Source of the DNA: DATAMF01 sp964472565
GTDB taxonomy: Bacteria; Chloroflexota; Anaerolineae; Aggregatilineales; Aggregatilineaceae
Assembly (NCBI GenBank): GCA_964472565.1
Contig: CAYYNB010000071.1
Location: forward strand, 1 to 28,558
Reading direction: 5' to 3'
DNA length: 28,558 bases
Part shown: positions 8,379-16,171 of the stretch, in pieces
Layout: the number at the start of each line of letters is the position of its first letter
How positions within the stretch are numbered: position 1 is the stretch's first letter
Notes under the pieces: generated by a model
Seen by the model: only the letters and a program-made list of their open reading frames with translations
Told to the model about the DNA's origin: nothing
The model's database searches: none
Program-made: the position numbers and the translations under genes

Positions 8379-9278
8379 TTACCCTTTGATCGCACCAACG
8401 ACCATGCCCTTGATAAAGTATTTCTGAAGCAAGGGGAAGATCACCAAAATCGGCAGAATGCCAGTCACGGCCAGGGCCATTCGCACCGCGGTGCTTGGCA
8501 GCTCGACGGGAACACTGCCCAATGCGCTTGCCGCAGTGCCGGATTTGAGAAACTGGATATTGTCCAGAATCCGGATCAGGAGCTGCTGGATTCCATACAG
8601 ACGCGGATCGTTGATGTAATACAGCCCGTTGATCCAGTCGTTCCAGTAAGCAAGGGCAGTGATCATTCCCACAGTCGCCAGCACCGGCACAGACAGCGGC
8701 AGCATGATTCTGAAGAAGATAACAAATTCGGACGCACCGTCGATCTGTGCGGCTTCGATCAAATCTTTGGGGATAGCTCTCTCGAAGTAGTTTTTGACCA
8801 GGAGCACACTGAACCCGCTCATCAGATAATTCGGAATGATCAAGGCCCAGATCGTGTTTTTCAGATGGAACACCCGGGTCCACATGATATAGGATGGTAC
8901 CACACCGCCATTAAACAGCAGGGTGAAGACCACAAAAAATGTGATGACACGCCGAAATGGGAAATCTGGACGGGAAAGCGGGTACGCCAATGTCGAAACC
9001 AGAAACAGGCTGGTAACAGTTCCCGTTACAGTGACACGTATTGAGACGCTATAGGCGCGCAGCACCATTTTGGACTGGGCCAGCATGTATTGATAAGCAT
9101 CCAGGCTGAGCGCATCGGGGGCAAACGAATACCCGTTGGAAATCAGAGATTTCTCGGACGTAATAGAGGCGATGGCGATCAGCAGAAAGGGCAGAACGGT
9201 AACGCCCGCCAAGATCGTCAGCAGGATCAAGGACCCGGTTGCAAAAGCTCTTTCTTCCCTGGAATATAGATTTTTCAT
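8379..9278 (-). CDS. Carbohydrate ABC transporter permease, LplC/MalG-like
   Basis: A 299-residue inner-membrane protein with about six hydrophobic segments. The first spans roughly residues 14-37. The cytoplasmic EAA loop that docks on the ATPase is clear (EAAQIDGAS...LPLSVPVLA, about residues 195-220), and the protein ends in FIKGMVVGAIKG, typical of this family. It is closest in style to LplC-type permeases, which work with LplB and a large lipoprotein binder on oligosaccharides or related compounds. ATG 9278 has AGGGGG five bases upstream. It starts 10 bp after the partner permease gene and is followed 40 bp later by the Nif3-like gene. Confidence 0.93.
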   Translation of the reverse strand: MKNLYSREERAFATGSLILLTILAGVTVLPFLLIAIASITSEKSLISNGYSFAPDALSLDAYQYMLAQSKMVLRAYSVSIRVTVTGTVTSLFLVSTLAYPLSRPDFPFRRVITFFVVFTLLFNGGVVPSYIMWTRVFHLKNTIWALIIPNYLMSGFSVLLVKNYFERAIPKDLIEAAQIDGASEFVIFFRIMLPLSVPVLATVGMITALAYWNDWINGLYYINDPRLYGIQQLLIRILDNIQFLKSGTAASALGSVPVELPSTAVRMALAVTGILPILVIFPLLQKYFIKGMVVGAIKG

Positions 9279-9288
9279 CGTGTTCCCC

Positions 9289-10218
9289 CTAAAACATTGC
9301 GTTTTCCGGGCTGATTTTTCTGACCAGATAATTGGCCGTCAGCACCAACACAAATCCGACCAGGGACTGGTAGAGACCCGCCGCGGACGACATGCCGATA
9401 TTCCCCAACTGCATCAGCCCGCGATAAACATAGGTATCAATTGTCTGAGTGGTGGAGTACAACGGGCCGGAATTCATTGGAACCTGATAGAACAGCCCGA
9501 AATCGGAGAACATGATGCGCCCGACGGCCAACAGGGTCAGAATGACGATGGTCGGCGTCAACTGGGGCAGTGTGATCGAGCGGATCTGCTGCCACTTGCT
9601 CGCTCCGTCGATACGGGCCGCCTCATACATGACCGGATCGATACTGGCAATACCAGCCAGGTAAATGATCGAGGCATACCCCATGTTCTTCCACAAGTAG
9701 ACGATTAACAGGATATACGGCCAATCCTGGGGGCGAGTGTAGTAGTTGGTTTCCGAAATGCCCAACGCTGGCAGCAAGGTACGATTGAAAAGACCCGTAT
9801 CCGTATTGAGAAAGGCAAACACGATATACGAGACCACCACCATCGAGATCAGATTAGGGAGCAGAAAAGCGCCCTGAAAGTACTTCGCAAAAAAACGATC
9901 CTTGATTTCATTCATACAGAGTGCCAGGGTTAAAGCGCAGACTGTACCGATCACGATGAAGGCAAGGTTATAGAGAAGCGTATTCCGGGTCATGATCCAG
10001 GCGTCGGGTGTGCTGAAAAGGAACTCGAAATTATCGAAGCCGACCCAGTCGCTGCGGAGAACACCTTTTGCGTAGTCCATTTTTTTGAAGGCAATGATGA
10101 TGCCAAACATTGGCACATAATTGTTGATGATCAGGTAGATCAACCCTGGCAGAGCCATCAGCAACAACGGGAAGAATTTTGTGAGCCTGGCCCACCTGGC
10201 GCTTTTTCGAAAAGCCAT
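9289..10218 (-). CDS. Carbohydrate ABC transporter permease, LplB-like
   Basis: A 309-residue inner-membrane permease with about six membrane segments. It opens with the LPGLIYLIINNYVPMFG segment typical of LplB-type proteins. The EAA loop reads EAARIDGASKWQQ near residue 205, and the SPENAMF end is also family-like. The frame can be extended to a TTG at 10233, but ATG 10218 is preferred because GAAGGG lies seven bases before it and the TTG overlaps that ribosome site. It pairs with the LplC-like gene 10 bp downstream and takes substrate from the solute-binding lipoprotein encoded upstream. No ATP-binding subunit is encoded nearby, so a shared MsmX-type ATPase elsewhere is likely. Confidence 0.93.
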   Translation of the reverse strand: MAFRKSARWARLTKFFPLLLMALPGLIYLIINNYVPMFGIIIAFKKMDYAKGVLRSDWVGFDNFEFLFSTPDAWIMTRNTLLYNLAFIVIGTVCALTLALCMNEIKDRFFAKYFQGAFLLPNLISMVVVSYIVFAFLNTDTGLFNRTLLPALGISETNYYTRPQDWPYILLIVYLWKNMGYASIIYLAGIASIDPVMYEAARIDGASKWQQIRSITLPQLTPTIVILTLLAVGRIMFSDFGLFYQVPMNSGPLYSTTQTIDTYVYRGLMQLGNIGMSSAAGLYQSLVGFVLVLTANYLVRKISPENAMF

Positions 10219-10262
10219 TTTGTTACCCTTCAAAGAATCTTTCGGCGACGTTGTTTTTCGCG

Positions 10263-10289
10263 CCCGGTGGGTATGGTGTACCCACCGGG
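10263..10289 (-). terminator. Stem-loop between binding-protein and permease genes
   Basis: CCCGGTGGGTA and TACCCACCGGG form a perfect 11-bp stem with a 5-base loop, 20 bases past the stop of the solute-binding protein gene. No long T-run follows on the minus strand. In ABC transporter operons such hairpins commonly stabilise the upstream mRNA or end part of the transcripts, which gives more binding protein than permease. That role here is inferred. Confidence 0.7.
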
Positions 10290-10309
10290 TTTCAGCCAGG
10301 GGTTTCTTA

Positions 10310-11800
10310 TTACTGCTGACTCGCCCAGGTATCCAACTGTGCTTGTTTGGCGGCGATGATCTTGTCCATACCAGCGTCTTTCAATTTATCGATAAATTTA
10401 GGCAGTTCCTTATCGGTATCCATGCTGCCAGTACTCAGGCCCGGCAGATATTCATTGATGACGTTCTGGACTGCCGATACTTCGTTCGACACGCTGCTGT
10501 TGTCAAACGTGAACCCAAAGGCAGGGGAAAACGCAGAGTTCTTGTTTTCGTAGTCCCACAACTTCAGGTCTTCCATATCGGTGCCTTCCATCGCGTACTG
10601 GATGAACTGGTTGCCGATAATGCCGCAGCTAAGCTGTGCCGTATAGGGCACGGTGTTGGCATCCTTACCATCCGGGTACCTGACATGATCGGCGTCAACC
10701 TTTACGTAGTCACGGCCTTCCAACCCATAGATGATGAGGTTGATCACATCCTTATCGCTGAAGATCAGGTTCATGAACTTCAGCGCGGCCTCGGGGTGTT
10801 TGCTCGTGCTGGCGACTGACCATGTCAGCGCGTTAACGGCGGATGTGGTCAAGTAGGGCTGCCCCAGACGTACCATTTGGATGTCACGCCCTGTTTGAGC
10901 TGAAATCTGGACATAAGCCTCTTGCCCGCTGTAGCTGGCAATGCACGCGAATGCTTTGCCACCGGTCAACTGTTCGAGACAATTGCTGGTGGTCGTTGCC
11001 GCGTCTTTCAAGACATAGCCCTCGGTGTACCAGCTTCTGGCAAGCGTCACAGTGCTTATGAATTCCTCAGTCTCAAAGAAATCAACAACCGTCATACTGT
11101 CGCCTACCAATGCCCCCACGTTGTTGAGTCTGAAAGGATCATCTCCCAGGAAGTCGATCCCATACAGGCTCCGAATCAGTCCCAGGTCGCCTGCGCTATC
11201 GGGCGTCAGCGGGATCATTTCCGGGTGCGCCTCTTTGACTTTGGCAAACACAGCCGTGAGATCATTGACCGACGTAATCGTGGTCGGATCGATCCCAATT
11301 TCCGCCATGATGTCGGCGCGGTAGACCAGGTTGGGTGCAAGCGCCGCCCCTTTATAGGTGGGAATGCCATATAGTTTCCCGTTGATCATTGCGGCCTTGT
11401 AGAAATCGCCGACAATGGCCTTCGCATCAGGGGCATACTGGTCAACCAGCTTAGTGATGTCCTTCACCTTGTTCTGAGATACGCTTTGGGGGAAGTCACC
11501 CAGGGTGTGAAAAATATCCAGATCTTCGCCGCTTTGCAGCGCAAGGTTGATCTGCTGCGTGTAATCGGCGATGGAATAGGGGTGCAATTTCACTTTGACG
11601 TTGATCTTGGGCACGGTGATCTTATTGATCGCGCTCTCAACCGAGCCGAGGTCTTCGGAAATCCGGTTAAAGGTCAGATAGGCCATGTGGATTTCGACAG
11701 TTCCATCGGAATCTTTGTCATCAGAGGAGTCACCACAGGCTGCCAGCAGCAGGCTGGCTATAATCAAGAATGATAGTAGAGTCCAGGTCGTGCGCTTCAT
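10310..11800 (-). CDS. ABC transporter solute-binding lipoprotein, LplA-like
   Basis: The 496-residue product begins with a lipoprotein signal (MKRTTW, hydrophobic core, LLLAAC with Cys22), so it is anchored outside the cytoplasmic membrane. The body is a family-1-type extracellular solute-binding protein: VNDLTAVFAKVKEAHP, NGKLYGIPTYKG and the HPEAALKFMNLIFSDKDVINLIIYG segment. The C-terminus (LPKFIDKLKDAGMDKIIAAKQAQLDTWASQQ region) resembles the DUF3502-type end of LplA proteins. ATG 11800 is chosen over the frame's first codon (11878) because the signal peptide begins there and the extra residues are not signal-like. It is the first gene of the operon, behind the promoter and operator at 11903-11945. 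The ligand is unknown; oligosaccharides are usual for the family. Confidence 0.93.
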   Translation of the reverse strand: MKRTTWTLLSFLIIASLLLAACGDSSDDKDSDGTVEIHMAYLTFNRISEDLGSVESAINKITVPKINVKVKLHPYSIADYTQQINLALQSGEDLDIFHTLGDFPQSVSQNKVKDITKLVDQYAPDAKAIVGDFYKAAMINGKLYGIPTYKGAALAPNLVYRADIMAEIGIDPTTITSVNDLTAVFAKVKEAHPEMIPLTPDSAGDLGLIRSLYGIDFLGDDPFRLNNVGALVGDSMTVVDFFETEEFISTVTLARSWYTEGYVLKDAATTTSNCLEQLTGGKAFACIASYSGQEAYVQISAQTGRDIQMVRLGQPYLTTSAVNALTWSVASTSKHPEAALKFMNLIFSDKDVINLIIYGLEGRDYVKVDADHVRYPDGKDANTVPYTAQLSCGIIGNQFIQYAMEGTDMEDLKLWDYENKNSAFSPAFGFTFDNSSVSNEVSAVQNVINEYLPGLSTGSMDTDKELPKFIDKLKDAGMDKIIAAKQAQLDTWASQQ

Positions 11801-11902
11801 GGCAAATTTTTCTCCATTTCTTAGCGTGAATATTAGGATCGAAATTGATGTTTCGTATCTGACAAAATCTATTGGCAAGCTTCATTTCTGAAAGTGGATT
11901 TC

Positions 11903-11918
11903 ATGAAAGCACTTTCAT
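11903..11918. promoter_or_regulatory. LacI-type operator of the transporter operon
   Basis: ATGAAAG-CA-CTTTCAT is a perfect 16-bp palindrome. It begins within the -10 box and covers the expected transcription start of the transporter operon, the classic blocking position. An overlapping weaker dyad (TGAAA 11889-11893, TTTCA 11899-11903) lies next to it. The divergence from the common central CG is notable. The adjacent LacI-family protein is the natural ligand-responsive repressor. Confidence 0.75.
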
Positions 11919-11945
11919 CATAGCGCGAATTTTTTTTAAAGTCAA
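11917..11945 (-). promoter_or_regulatory. Sigma-70-type promoter of the transporter operon
   Basis: On the minus strand TTGACT (11940-11945) and TATGAT (11917-11922) are spaced by exactly 17 bases, each five of six to consensus. The spacer contains an A8 run. It lies about 117 bases upstream of the binding-protein start codon and just downstream of the LacI-family gene, so the operon can be driven independently of that gene. Confidence 0.8.
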
Positions 11946-12013
11946 TATAGGCTCTTTGTTCGGGGCATTGACAGGGTGATGTCCCCTGTCAATACAAATC
12001 GCCCCGTTTGGTC

Positions 12014-13021
12014 TTATGCTGTCAGACGTTCGATCAGAGTGAGGGGTAATTTTGTGTGTTGGACAGGGCGCGATGGATCTGCAATGTGAGACAGCAATAT
12101 CTCTACGGCTAACCGGCCTGATTCATCCAGATGTTGGCAGATGGTCGTCAAATCGGCGTATTCGGCAATGTCGAGGTCGTCAAAGCCGATAATGGCCAGT
12201 TGATCGGGGACGTGGACACCCAGCCGGATGGCTGCTTTAAACACACTAGCGGCATGGAAATCCAGTGCAGCAAAGATAGCTGTGGGGGGATATGGCAGAT
12301 GTAACAAATCCGCAGTTACCTGGGATATCTGTTCCTGGTCGTTGGGGGCCTGGCGCACATAATTCTCAGGTAATTCGAGTCCGGCATCAGTCAAGGCCTG
12401 ACGAAAACCTGTAAAGCGCTGCGTTAGTGTGGTAATGGCATATTCGGGGATCTCAGAGCTTGCTAGAAAAGCGATGTGCTTGTGTCCCTTGCGAATGAGG
12501 TATTCTGCGGCCATGCGCCCGCCCTCAAAGTCATCGATCTCGACGCAATTCAAAACTGGGTGCGAGTATTCAATCAGCACGGTTGGAATGTTAAATGAGT
12601 TCAAGCGGCGAGCAATGATGTCACTGATCGGCAAGGACACAACAACTAACCCATCCAGACCCCCGGTAAGCGGAATCGATCCAAAATAACTCTCTAGCTG
12701 ACCAGCCGACTCTACGGGATAGATTACTAACTCGTAGCTCACTTTACTCAGGGCAGCCGCAATCCCACGGAGCCGCTGCACAAAAGCGGGGGCGGTAAAA
12801 AACGGTGTAATGACTCCAATGCGCCCGGTGTGGCGCAGGGCGCGCGCGCGCGCTTCAGCTTTGGGCACAAATCCGAGCTGGTCAATGGCTGCCAGGATGC
12901 GCTCACGGGTTTCTGGGCTGACTTTATCAGGCATGTTGAGCATTCGAGACACGGTGGTAATACTGACGCCGGCTTTTTCGGCAACATCGTAAATGGTAGG
13001 CGGGATTTTAGCTGACGACAT
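12014..13021 (-). CDS. LacI-family transcriptional regulator
   Basis: A 335-residue repressor-type protein. The N-terminal helix-turn-helix is clear (TIYDVAEKAGVSITTVSRML, residues 9-28) followed by the hinge helix region with ALRHTGRIGVI. Residues about 65-330 form the periplasmic-binding-like effector domain, with GLVVVSLP, FEGGRMAAEYLIRKGHKHIAFL, and the IIGFDDLDIAEYADLTTI segment. Start ATG 13021 has AGGA eight bases upstream. It is encoded just upstream of the transporter operon on the same strand and very probably represses it through the palindrome at 11903-11918. A matching half-site in its own leader suggests self-control. The effector is presumably the imported compound. Confidence 0.95.
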   Translation of the reverse strand: MSSAKIPPTIYDVAEKAGVSITTVSRMLNMPDKVSPETRERILAAIDQLGFVPKAEARARALRHTGRIGVITPFFTAPAFVQRLRGIAAALSKVSYELVIYPVESAGQLESYFGSIPLTGGLDGLVVVSLPISDIIARRLNSFNIPTVLIEYSHPVLNCVEIDDFEGGRMAAEYLIRKGHKHIAFLASSEIPEYAITTLTQRFTGFRQALTDAGLELPENYVRQAPNDQEQISQVTADLLHLPYPPTAIFAALDFHAASVFKAAIRLGVHVPDQLAIIGFDDLDIAEYADLTTICQHLDESGRLAVEILLSHIADPSRPVQHTKLPLTLIERLTA

Positions 13022-13035
13022 TTGTTTGATCCTGA

Positions 13036-13070
13036 ATGAAAGCAGCGTGAAAGGACTTCCATAAAGTATA
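13036..13070 (-). promoter_or_regulatory. Possible promoter and operator half-site of the LacI-family gene
   Basis: The leader contains ATGAAAGCA (13036-13044), identical to one half of the 11903-11918 operator, and a TATACT hexamer on the minus strand (13065-13070) fit for a -10 box. No good -35 box is found at the right distance. Autoregulation is plausible but unproven. Confidence 0.35.
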
Positions 13071-13144
13071 CCACCAAATGCTGAAATCAGGGTTTATTCA
13101 GTGCTGAGAAGTCACCGGCACAATCGTGAATGCTTCGGTTCTGC

Positions 13145-13528
13145 TCAATTCCGTGATTTTGACGCGGCTTTCTTCAGATTCTCATCCACGCGCATCTTCA
13201 CAATCCGGGTGATCAGATCGAGCGGCATCGGTTCGTCCAGCGGAAATTGGATAGAGCCTTTAGCACTCTGGTATTGGGCTATTTCTTTCTTAAATGCCGC
13301 AACTCCGCTAGGCGTTGGATAAAAACCGATATGGGTTTTGAACGCGGCAAAATGGACCAAATTGCCTTTCAGAAAAAACGTCGGCATCTGATAACTGATT
13401 TTTTCTTCGGCATCCGGTGCCGCCGCTTTAATGGTTTGCCGTACTGTTTGCAGGATGGCTTGCAGCTCTTCAGGGAAAGCGGCAATATACTCGTCAATCG
13501 AATTAAAGCGAACCTTGTTGTTTTCCAT
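13145..13528 (-). CDS. DUF1801 (YdhG-like) protein
   Basis: A 127-residue protein of the DUF1801 family, which shares a fold with the Bacillus YdhG/FrataBac-type iron-chaperone-like proteins. The usual blocks are present: FNSIDEYIAAFPEELQAILQ, APDAEEKISYQMPTFF, HFAAFKTHIGFYPTPSG, and the closing SIQFPLDEPMPLDLITRIVKMR. No signal peptide or cofactor motif is seen. ATG 13528 has GGAG at normal distance. It lies 43 bp downstream of the sigma-factor gene on the same strand, as often seen around ECF/DGPF clusters. The true role of the family is uncertain. Confidence 0.88.
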   Translation of the reverse strand: MENNKVRFNSIDEYIAAFPEELQAILQTVRQTIKAAAPDAEEKISYQMPTFFLKGNLVHFAAFKTHIGFYPTPSGVAAFKKEIAQYQSAKGSIQFPLDEPMPLDLITRIVKMRVDENLKKAASKSRN

Positions 13529-13571
13529 GCCTTCTCCTTTTTGGGGGGCAAAAACGTAGCCCGGTTCTGGT

Positions 13572-14801
13572 TTATCCAGGCGACTGAGTCATCTCGTTGA
13601 ACCGCCACTGAAAATAGGCGCGCTCGGCACTATTGCTACATAGGGTAATTGCTCGTTCATAAGCATCAGCCGCAGCCTCGCGCTGATTCGTCCGCCGGAG
13701 CAGATCGGCGCGAGCGGCGTGATAAGGATAATAGTCCTCGACGCCCTCGATCCGGTGCAGCAGCGCGAGGCCAGCGGTCGGGCTTTGCGCCATTGCGACC
13801 GCAACAGCCCTGTTAACCTCAACTACCGGCGAAGATACCATCACTGCCAGCGTATGGTAGAGCGCCGCGATCTGCGGCCAGTCTGTCGCGTCTGGTGTGG
13901 CCGCCTCAGCATGGAGCACGCTGATCGCCGCCTGCACCTGGTAAGGCCCTGGATTGTTAAGAGTAAGCGCCTCGTCCAGCAGCGTTATTCCTTCATGGAT
14001 TTTGGCCCGATCCCAACGGGTGCGATCCTGTTCGTCGAGCAGCACGAGTCCACCTGCCACATTGAGCCGTGTCTCGCGGCGTGAGTCGTGCAGCAGCATC
14101 AGCGCCAGCAGCCCACGTGCCTCGGCGCTTTCGGGCAGCAGTGCGACCAGCACACGGCCCATCCGGATCGCCTCCCCGCACAGTTCATGCCGGGTTAACG
14201 AAGCGCCGCGCGTGGTAACGTAGCCCTCGTTGAAGATCAGGTAGATTACGGCCAGCAGCGCGTCCAGCCGTTCGGGAAGCAGATCGTTCGGCGGCACGCG
14301 ATACGGAATCCCGGCATCGCGGATTTTGCGTTTGGCCCGCGCCAGCCGCTGAGTCATCGTCGGCATCGGGACGAGGAACGCCCGCGCAACCTCTTCGGTT
14401 GATAGGCCGCCCAGGGTGCGCAGCGTCAGCGCAACCTGCGCTTCCAGCGCCAGCGCCGGATGGCAGCAGGTGAACATCAGCTTCAGCCGATCATCGGGAA
14501 TCGTGTTATTGTCCATGTCGAAGTCGTCCTCGTCGCCCGGCATATCAAGCAGGGCCGTTTTGCGTTCGAGCGTCGCCGCGCGGCGCAGCCGGTCAATCGC
14601 ACGCCGTTTGGCGGCGGTCATCAGCCACGCGCCGGGGTTGCGCGGAACGCCGTCGATTTCCCAGCGTTCCAGCGCATTCACCAGCGCATCCTGAAGCGCA
14701 TCTTCCGCCAGAGCAAAATCGCCAAGCTGGCTAATCAGTGCCGCCAGGATGCGCCCATGCTCCGCGCGGAAAGTCGTTTCAATCTGCACGGCAGTCGCCA
14801 T
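13572..14801 (-). CDS. ECF sigma factor with C-terminal extension (ECF42-like)
   Basis: The 409-residue product carries sigma-70 region 2 (residues about 10-75: FALAEDALQDALVNALERW, NPGAWLMTAAKRRAIDRLRR) and region 4 (about 110-165: ALTLRTLGGLSTEEVARAF, MTQRLARAKRKIRDAGIPYRVP). A long helical C-terminal part (about 170-409) holds the SNOAL-free, TPR-like extension typical of the ECF42 group, including LLAVIYLIFNEGY. These factors have no anti-sigma and are thought to be controlled through the extension. ATG 14801 is preferred over an upstream TTG that overlaps the DGPF gene, though its ribosome site is weak. The preceding DGPF/YCII gene ends 3 bp upstream, matching the conserved ECF42-DGPF pairing. 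Confidence 0.92.
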   Translation of the reverse strand: MATAVQIETTFRAEHGRILAALISQLGDFALAEDALQDALVNALERWEIDGVPRNPGAWLMTAAKRRAIDRLRRAATLERKTALLDMPGDEDDFDMDNNTIPDDRLKLMFTCCHPALALEAQVALTLRTLGGLSTEEVARAFLVPMPTMTQRLARAKRKIRDAGIPYRVPPNDLLPERLDALLAVIYLIFNEGYVTTRGASLTRHELCGEAIRMGRVLVALLPESAEARGLLALMLLHDSRRETRLNVAGGLVLLDEQDRTRWDRAKIHEGITLLDEALTLNNPGPYQVQAAISVLHAEAATPDATDWPQIAALYHTLAVMVSSPVVEVNRAVAVAMAQSPTAGLALLHRIEGVEDYYPYHAARADLLRRTNQREAAADAYERAITLCSNSAERAYFQWRFNEMTQSPG

Positions 14802-14803
14802 AT

Positions 14804-15154
14804 CTAGCCCGGTGTCCAAAGCGGACGAATCTCAATCGCGCCTTGATTCACGGCAGGGATGCGTTCAGCCCACTTGATCGCTTCATCGAGGTCGGCACAT
14901 TCCAGCATGTAGTAGCCGCCCATTTGCTCGTGCGTTTCCGCGAAGGGGCCATCGGTGATTAGTGTCTTCCCCTCGCGCACACGGATAGTGGTCGCGCTGG
15001 CGGCAGGTGCCAGGCCGTTGGTGTCGATCAGCACCCCGGCGTCCTTTGTTTTTTTGTTATAGGACAACCACTCGCGTTGCAACGCTTGTTGTTCTTCCGG
15101 GGTATATTCCGGCGTTTCCGACTGGTTCCAGTACATCAGCAGCAGGTATTTCAT
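14804..15154 (-). CDS. YCII-related DGPF-domain protein
   Basis: A 116-residue protein of the YciI/DGPF family. The N-terminal MKYLLLMYW strand, the central GKTLITDGPFAETHEQMGGYYMLE containing the name-giving DGPF, and the DLDEAIKWAERIPA helix are all present. These dimeric ferredoxin-like proteins accompany ECF42 sigma factors and may be their targets or partners. ATG 15154 is chosen because AGGAG lies eight bases upstream; the longer frame to 15241 lacks any family similarity. The stop lies 2 bases before the sigma-factor ATG, so the two are co-translated. Confidence 0.92.
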   Translation of the reverse strand: MKYLLLMYWNQSETPEYTPEEQQALQREWLSYNKKTKDAGVLIDTNGLAPAASATTIRVREGKTLITDGPFAETHEQMGGYYMLECADLDEAIKWAERIPAVNQGAIEIRPLWTPG

Positions 15155-15260
15155 CGTGTGTTCTCCTGGCGATAACATCAGGGAGTCAATCCAGGCAAAA
15201 TGGCTGTACGCCTGAAATCGGACAGACTCCCTGAAATCCATCTCTATACAGCGCGATCCG

Positions 15261-15716
15261 TTATCCGCTCACTGCTTGTTTCACGAGTGCGACGATCCGT
15301 TCCTCCCCGGCGGCATTCAACCCCTTCAGCGCGAAGGCAGTCGGCCATATGTCGCCGTCGTCCAGGTTGGCTGTGTCGTTGAAGCCGAACGTCGCGTACC
15401 GCGTGCCAAACTTATCCGCGCTTTGGAAGAAGCAGACGATCTTGCCGTCACTGTTGGCATAGGCGGGCATCCCGTACCAGGTTTTCGGCATGAGGTCCGG
15501 CGCGTTGGCTGTGATGAGTTCATGCAGCCGCGTCGCCATACCGCGATCCGGTTCCGGCATCTCGGCGATCTTTTCAAGCAAGTCGCGTTCCCCTTCCTCC
15601 CTGTTCTTCTTCCAGCGCGCTTCGGCCTTCAGCTCTTTGGCACGCTCCTTCATTGCAGCGCGTTCGTCGGCAGTGAAGCCCTTGGCGGACTCTTGCGTTT
15701 TGTTCTTTAGGGTCAT
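15261..15716 (-). CDS. DUF1801-type protein with charged N-terminal segment
   Basis: A 151-residue protein. Residues 1-45 are highly charged (KERAKELKAEARWKKNREEG) and likely helical. Residues about 46-150 match DUF1801-like proteins, with RGMATRLHELITANAPDLMPKTWYGMPAYA and KIVCFFQSADKFGTRYATFGF. The ribosome site is close to perfect (AAGGAGGT five bases before ATG 15716). It is separated by 106 bp from the DGPF gene and may be the first gene of the cluster. A TetR-style palindrome directly precedes the ribosome site. Function unknown beyond the family name. Confidence 0.85.
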   Translation of the reverse strand: MTLKNKTQESAKGFTADERAAMKERAKELKAEARWKKNREEGERDLLEKIAEMPEPDRGMATRLHELITANAPDLMPKTWYGMPAYANSDGKIVCFFQSADKFGTRYATFGFNDTANLDDGDIWPTAFALKGLNAAGEERIVALVKQAVSG

Positions 15717-15728
15717 AGAAACCTCCTT

Positions 15729-15786
15729 TATACTGTTCGTATAGATTGTAGGCGTTTTTACGCCCTTCTATACAAACGTCGAACAG
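15729..15786. promoter_or_regulatory. Nested palindromes upstream of the DUF1801/DGPF/sigma cluster
   Basis: TATAC-TGTTC-GTATA (15729-15743) is a 15-bp palindrome of the style bound by TetR-family repressors. It is part of a larger nested dyad: CTGTTCG (15733-15739) with CGAACAG (15780-15786), GTATAGA (15739-15745) with TCTATAC (15767-15773), and GGCGT-TTTT-ACGCC (15751-15764) at the centre. Position just before the ribosome site suits an operator. No regulator gene is adjacent, so its binder is unknown. Confidence 0.5.
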
Positions 15787-15826
15787 GGAAGTGTCAAAAT
15801 GACAGGTCAGCAGACATTCTCATCAT

Positions 15827-16083
15827 TTACTTATTTTTTAAAACCCATATGCACCAGCCTTCCCCAAGCAAAACCGGCATGATTCCGATATGGAGTTCAT
15901 CACAAAGCACAAGGTTAAGGTATTGTTGATGGGTGCTTGCGCCGATCAAGAGGGTGTTCTTGTCACCGGCAGCCGCATGGATGGGGCCGCACGATCTACG
16001 CTGTCCGTCACAAAGGTGAGGGGCAACGCTTAGGTTTCCTGGGGCTTTGTCTCTGGAAGATGATGCGTCAACACAAAGATAGG
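15827..16083 (-). pseudogene. Remnant of a dihydrofolate-reductase-like (RibD C-terminal) protein
   Basis: Reading the minus strand across one stop and one frameshift gives clear family blocks. PIFVLTHH opens the fragment at 16083, a TAA follows (16030-16032), then TFVTDSVDRA, then a frame change near 15965-15980, then LLIGASTHQQYL and CDELHIGIMPVLLGEG, with a stop at 15827-15829. These match the C-terminal half of RibD_C/DHFR-family proteins (FVLTHH, FVTDG, GGAxxxQ, DELxxxxxPVLLGxG). About the first 90 residues are missing. Such genes often neighbour DGPF, DUF1801 and ECF42 genes, which fits the location. It explains most of the 455-bp space between the DUF1801 and AlkZ-related genes. Confidence 0.8.
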
Positions 16084-16171
16084 CACCTAATTATTCGTAG
16101 TGGTTTCTAAAAAAGTACTGCTGTCCAACTGGCGGAGCCGCTGTTCTCCTCTGGAGACGATGTAAGGCATT

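Noticed and set aside
10219..10233. TTG start giving five more residues on the LplB-like permease
   Set aside because: The TTG overlaps the GAAGGG ribosome site that serves ATG 10218.
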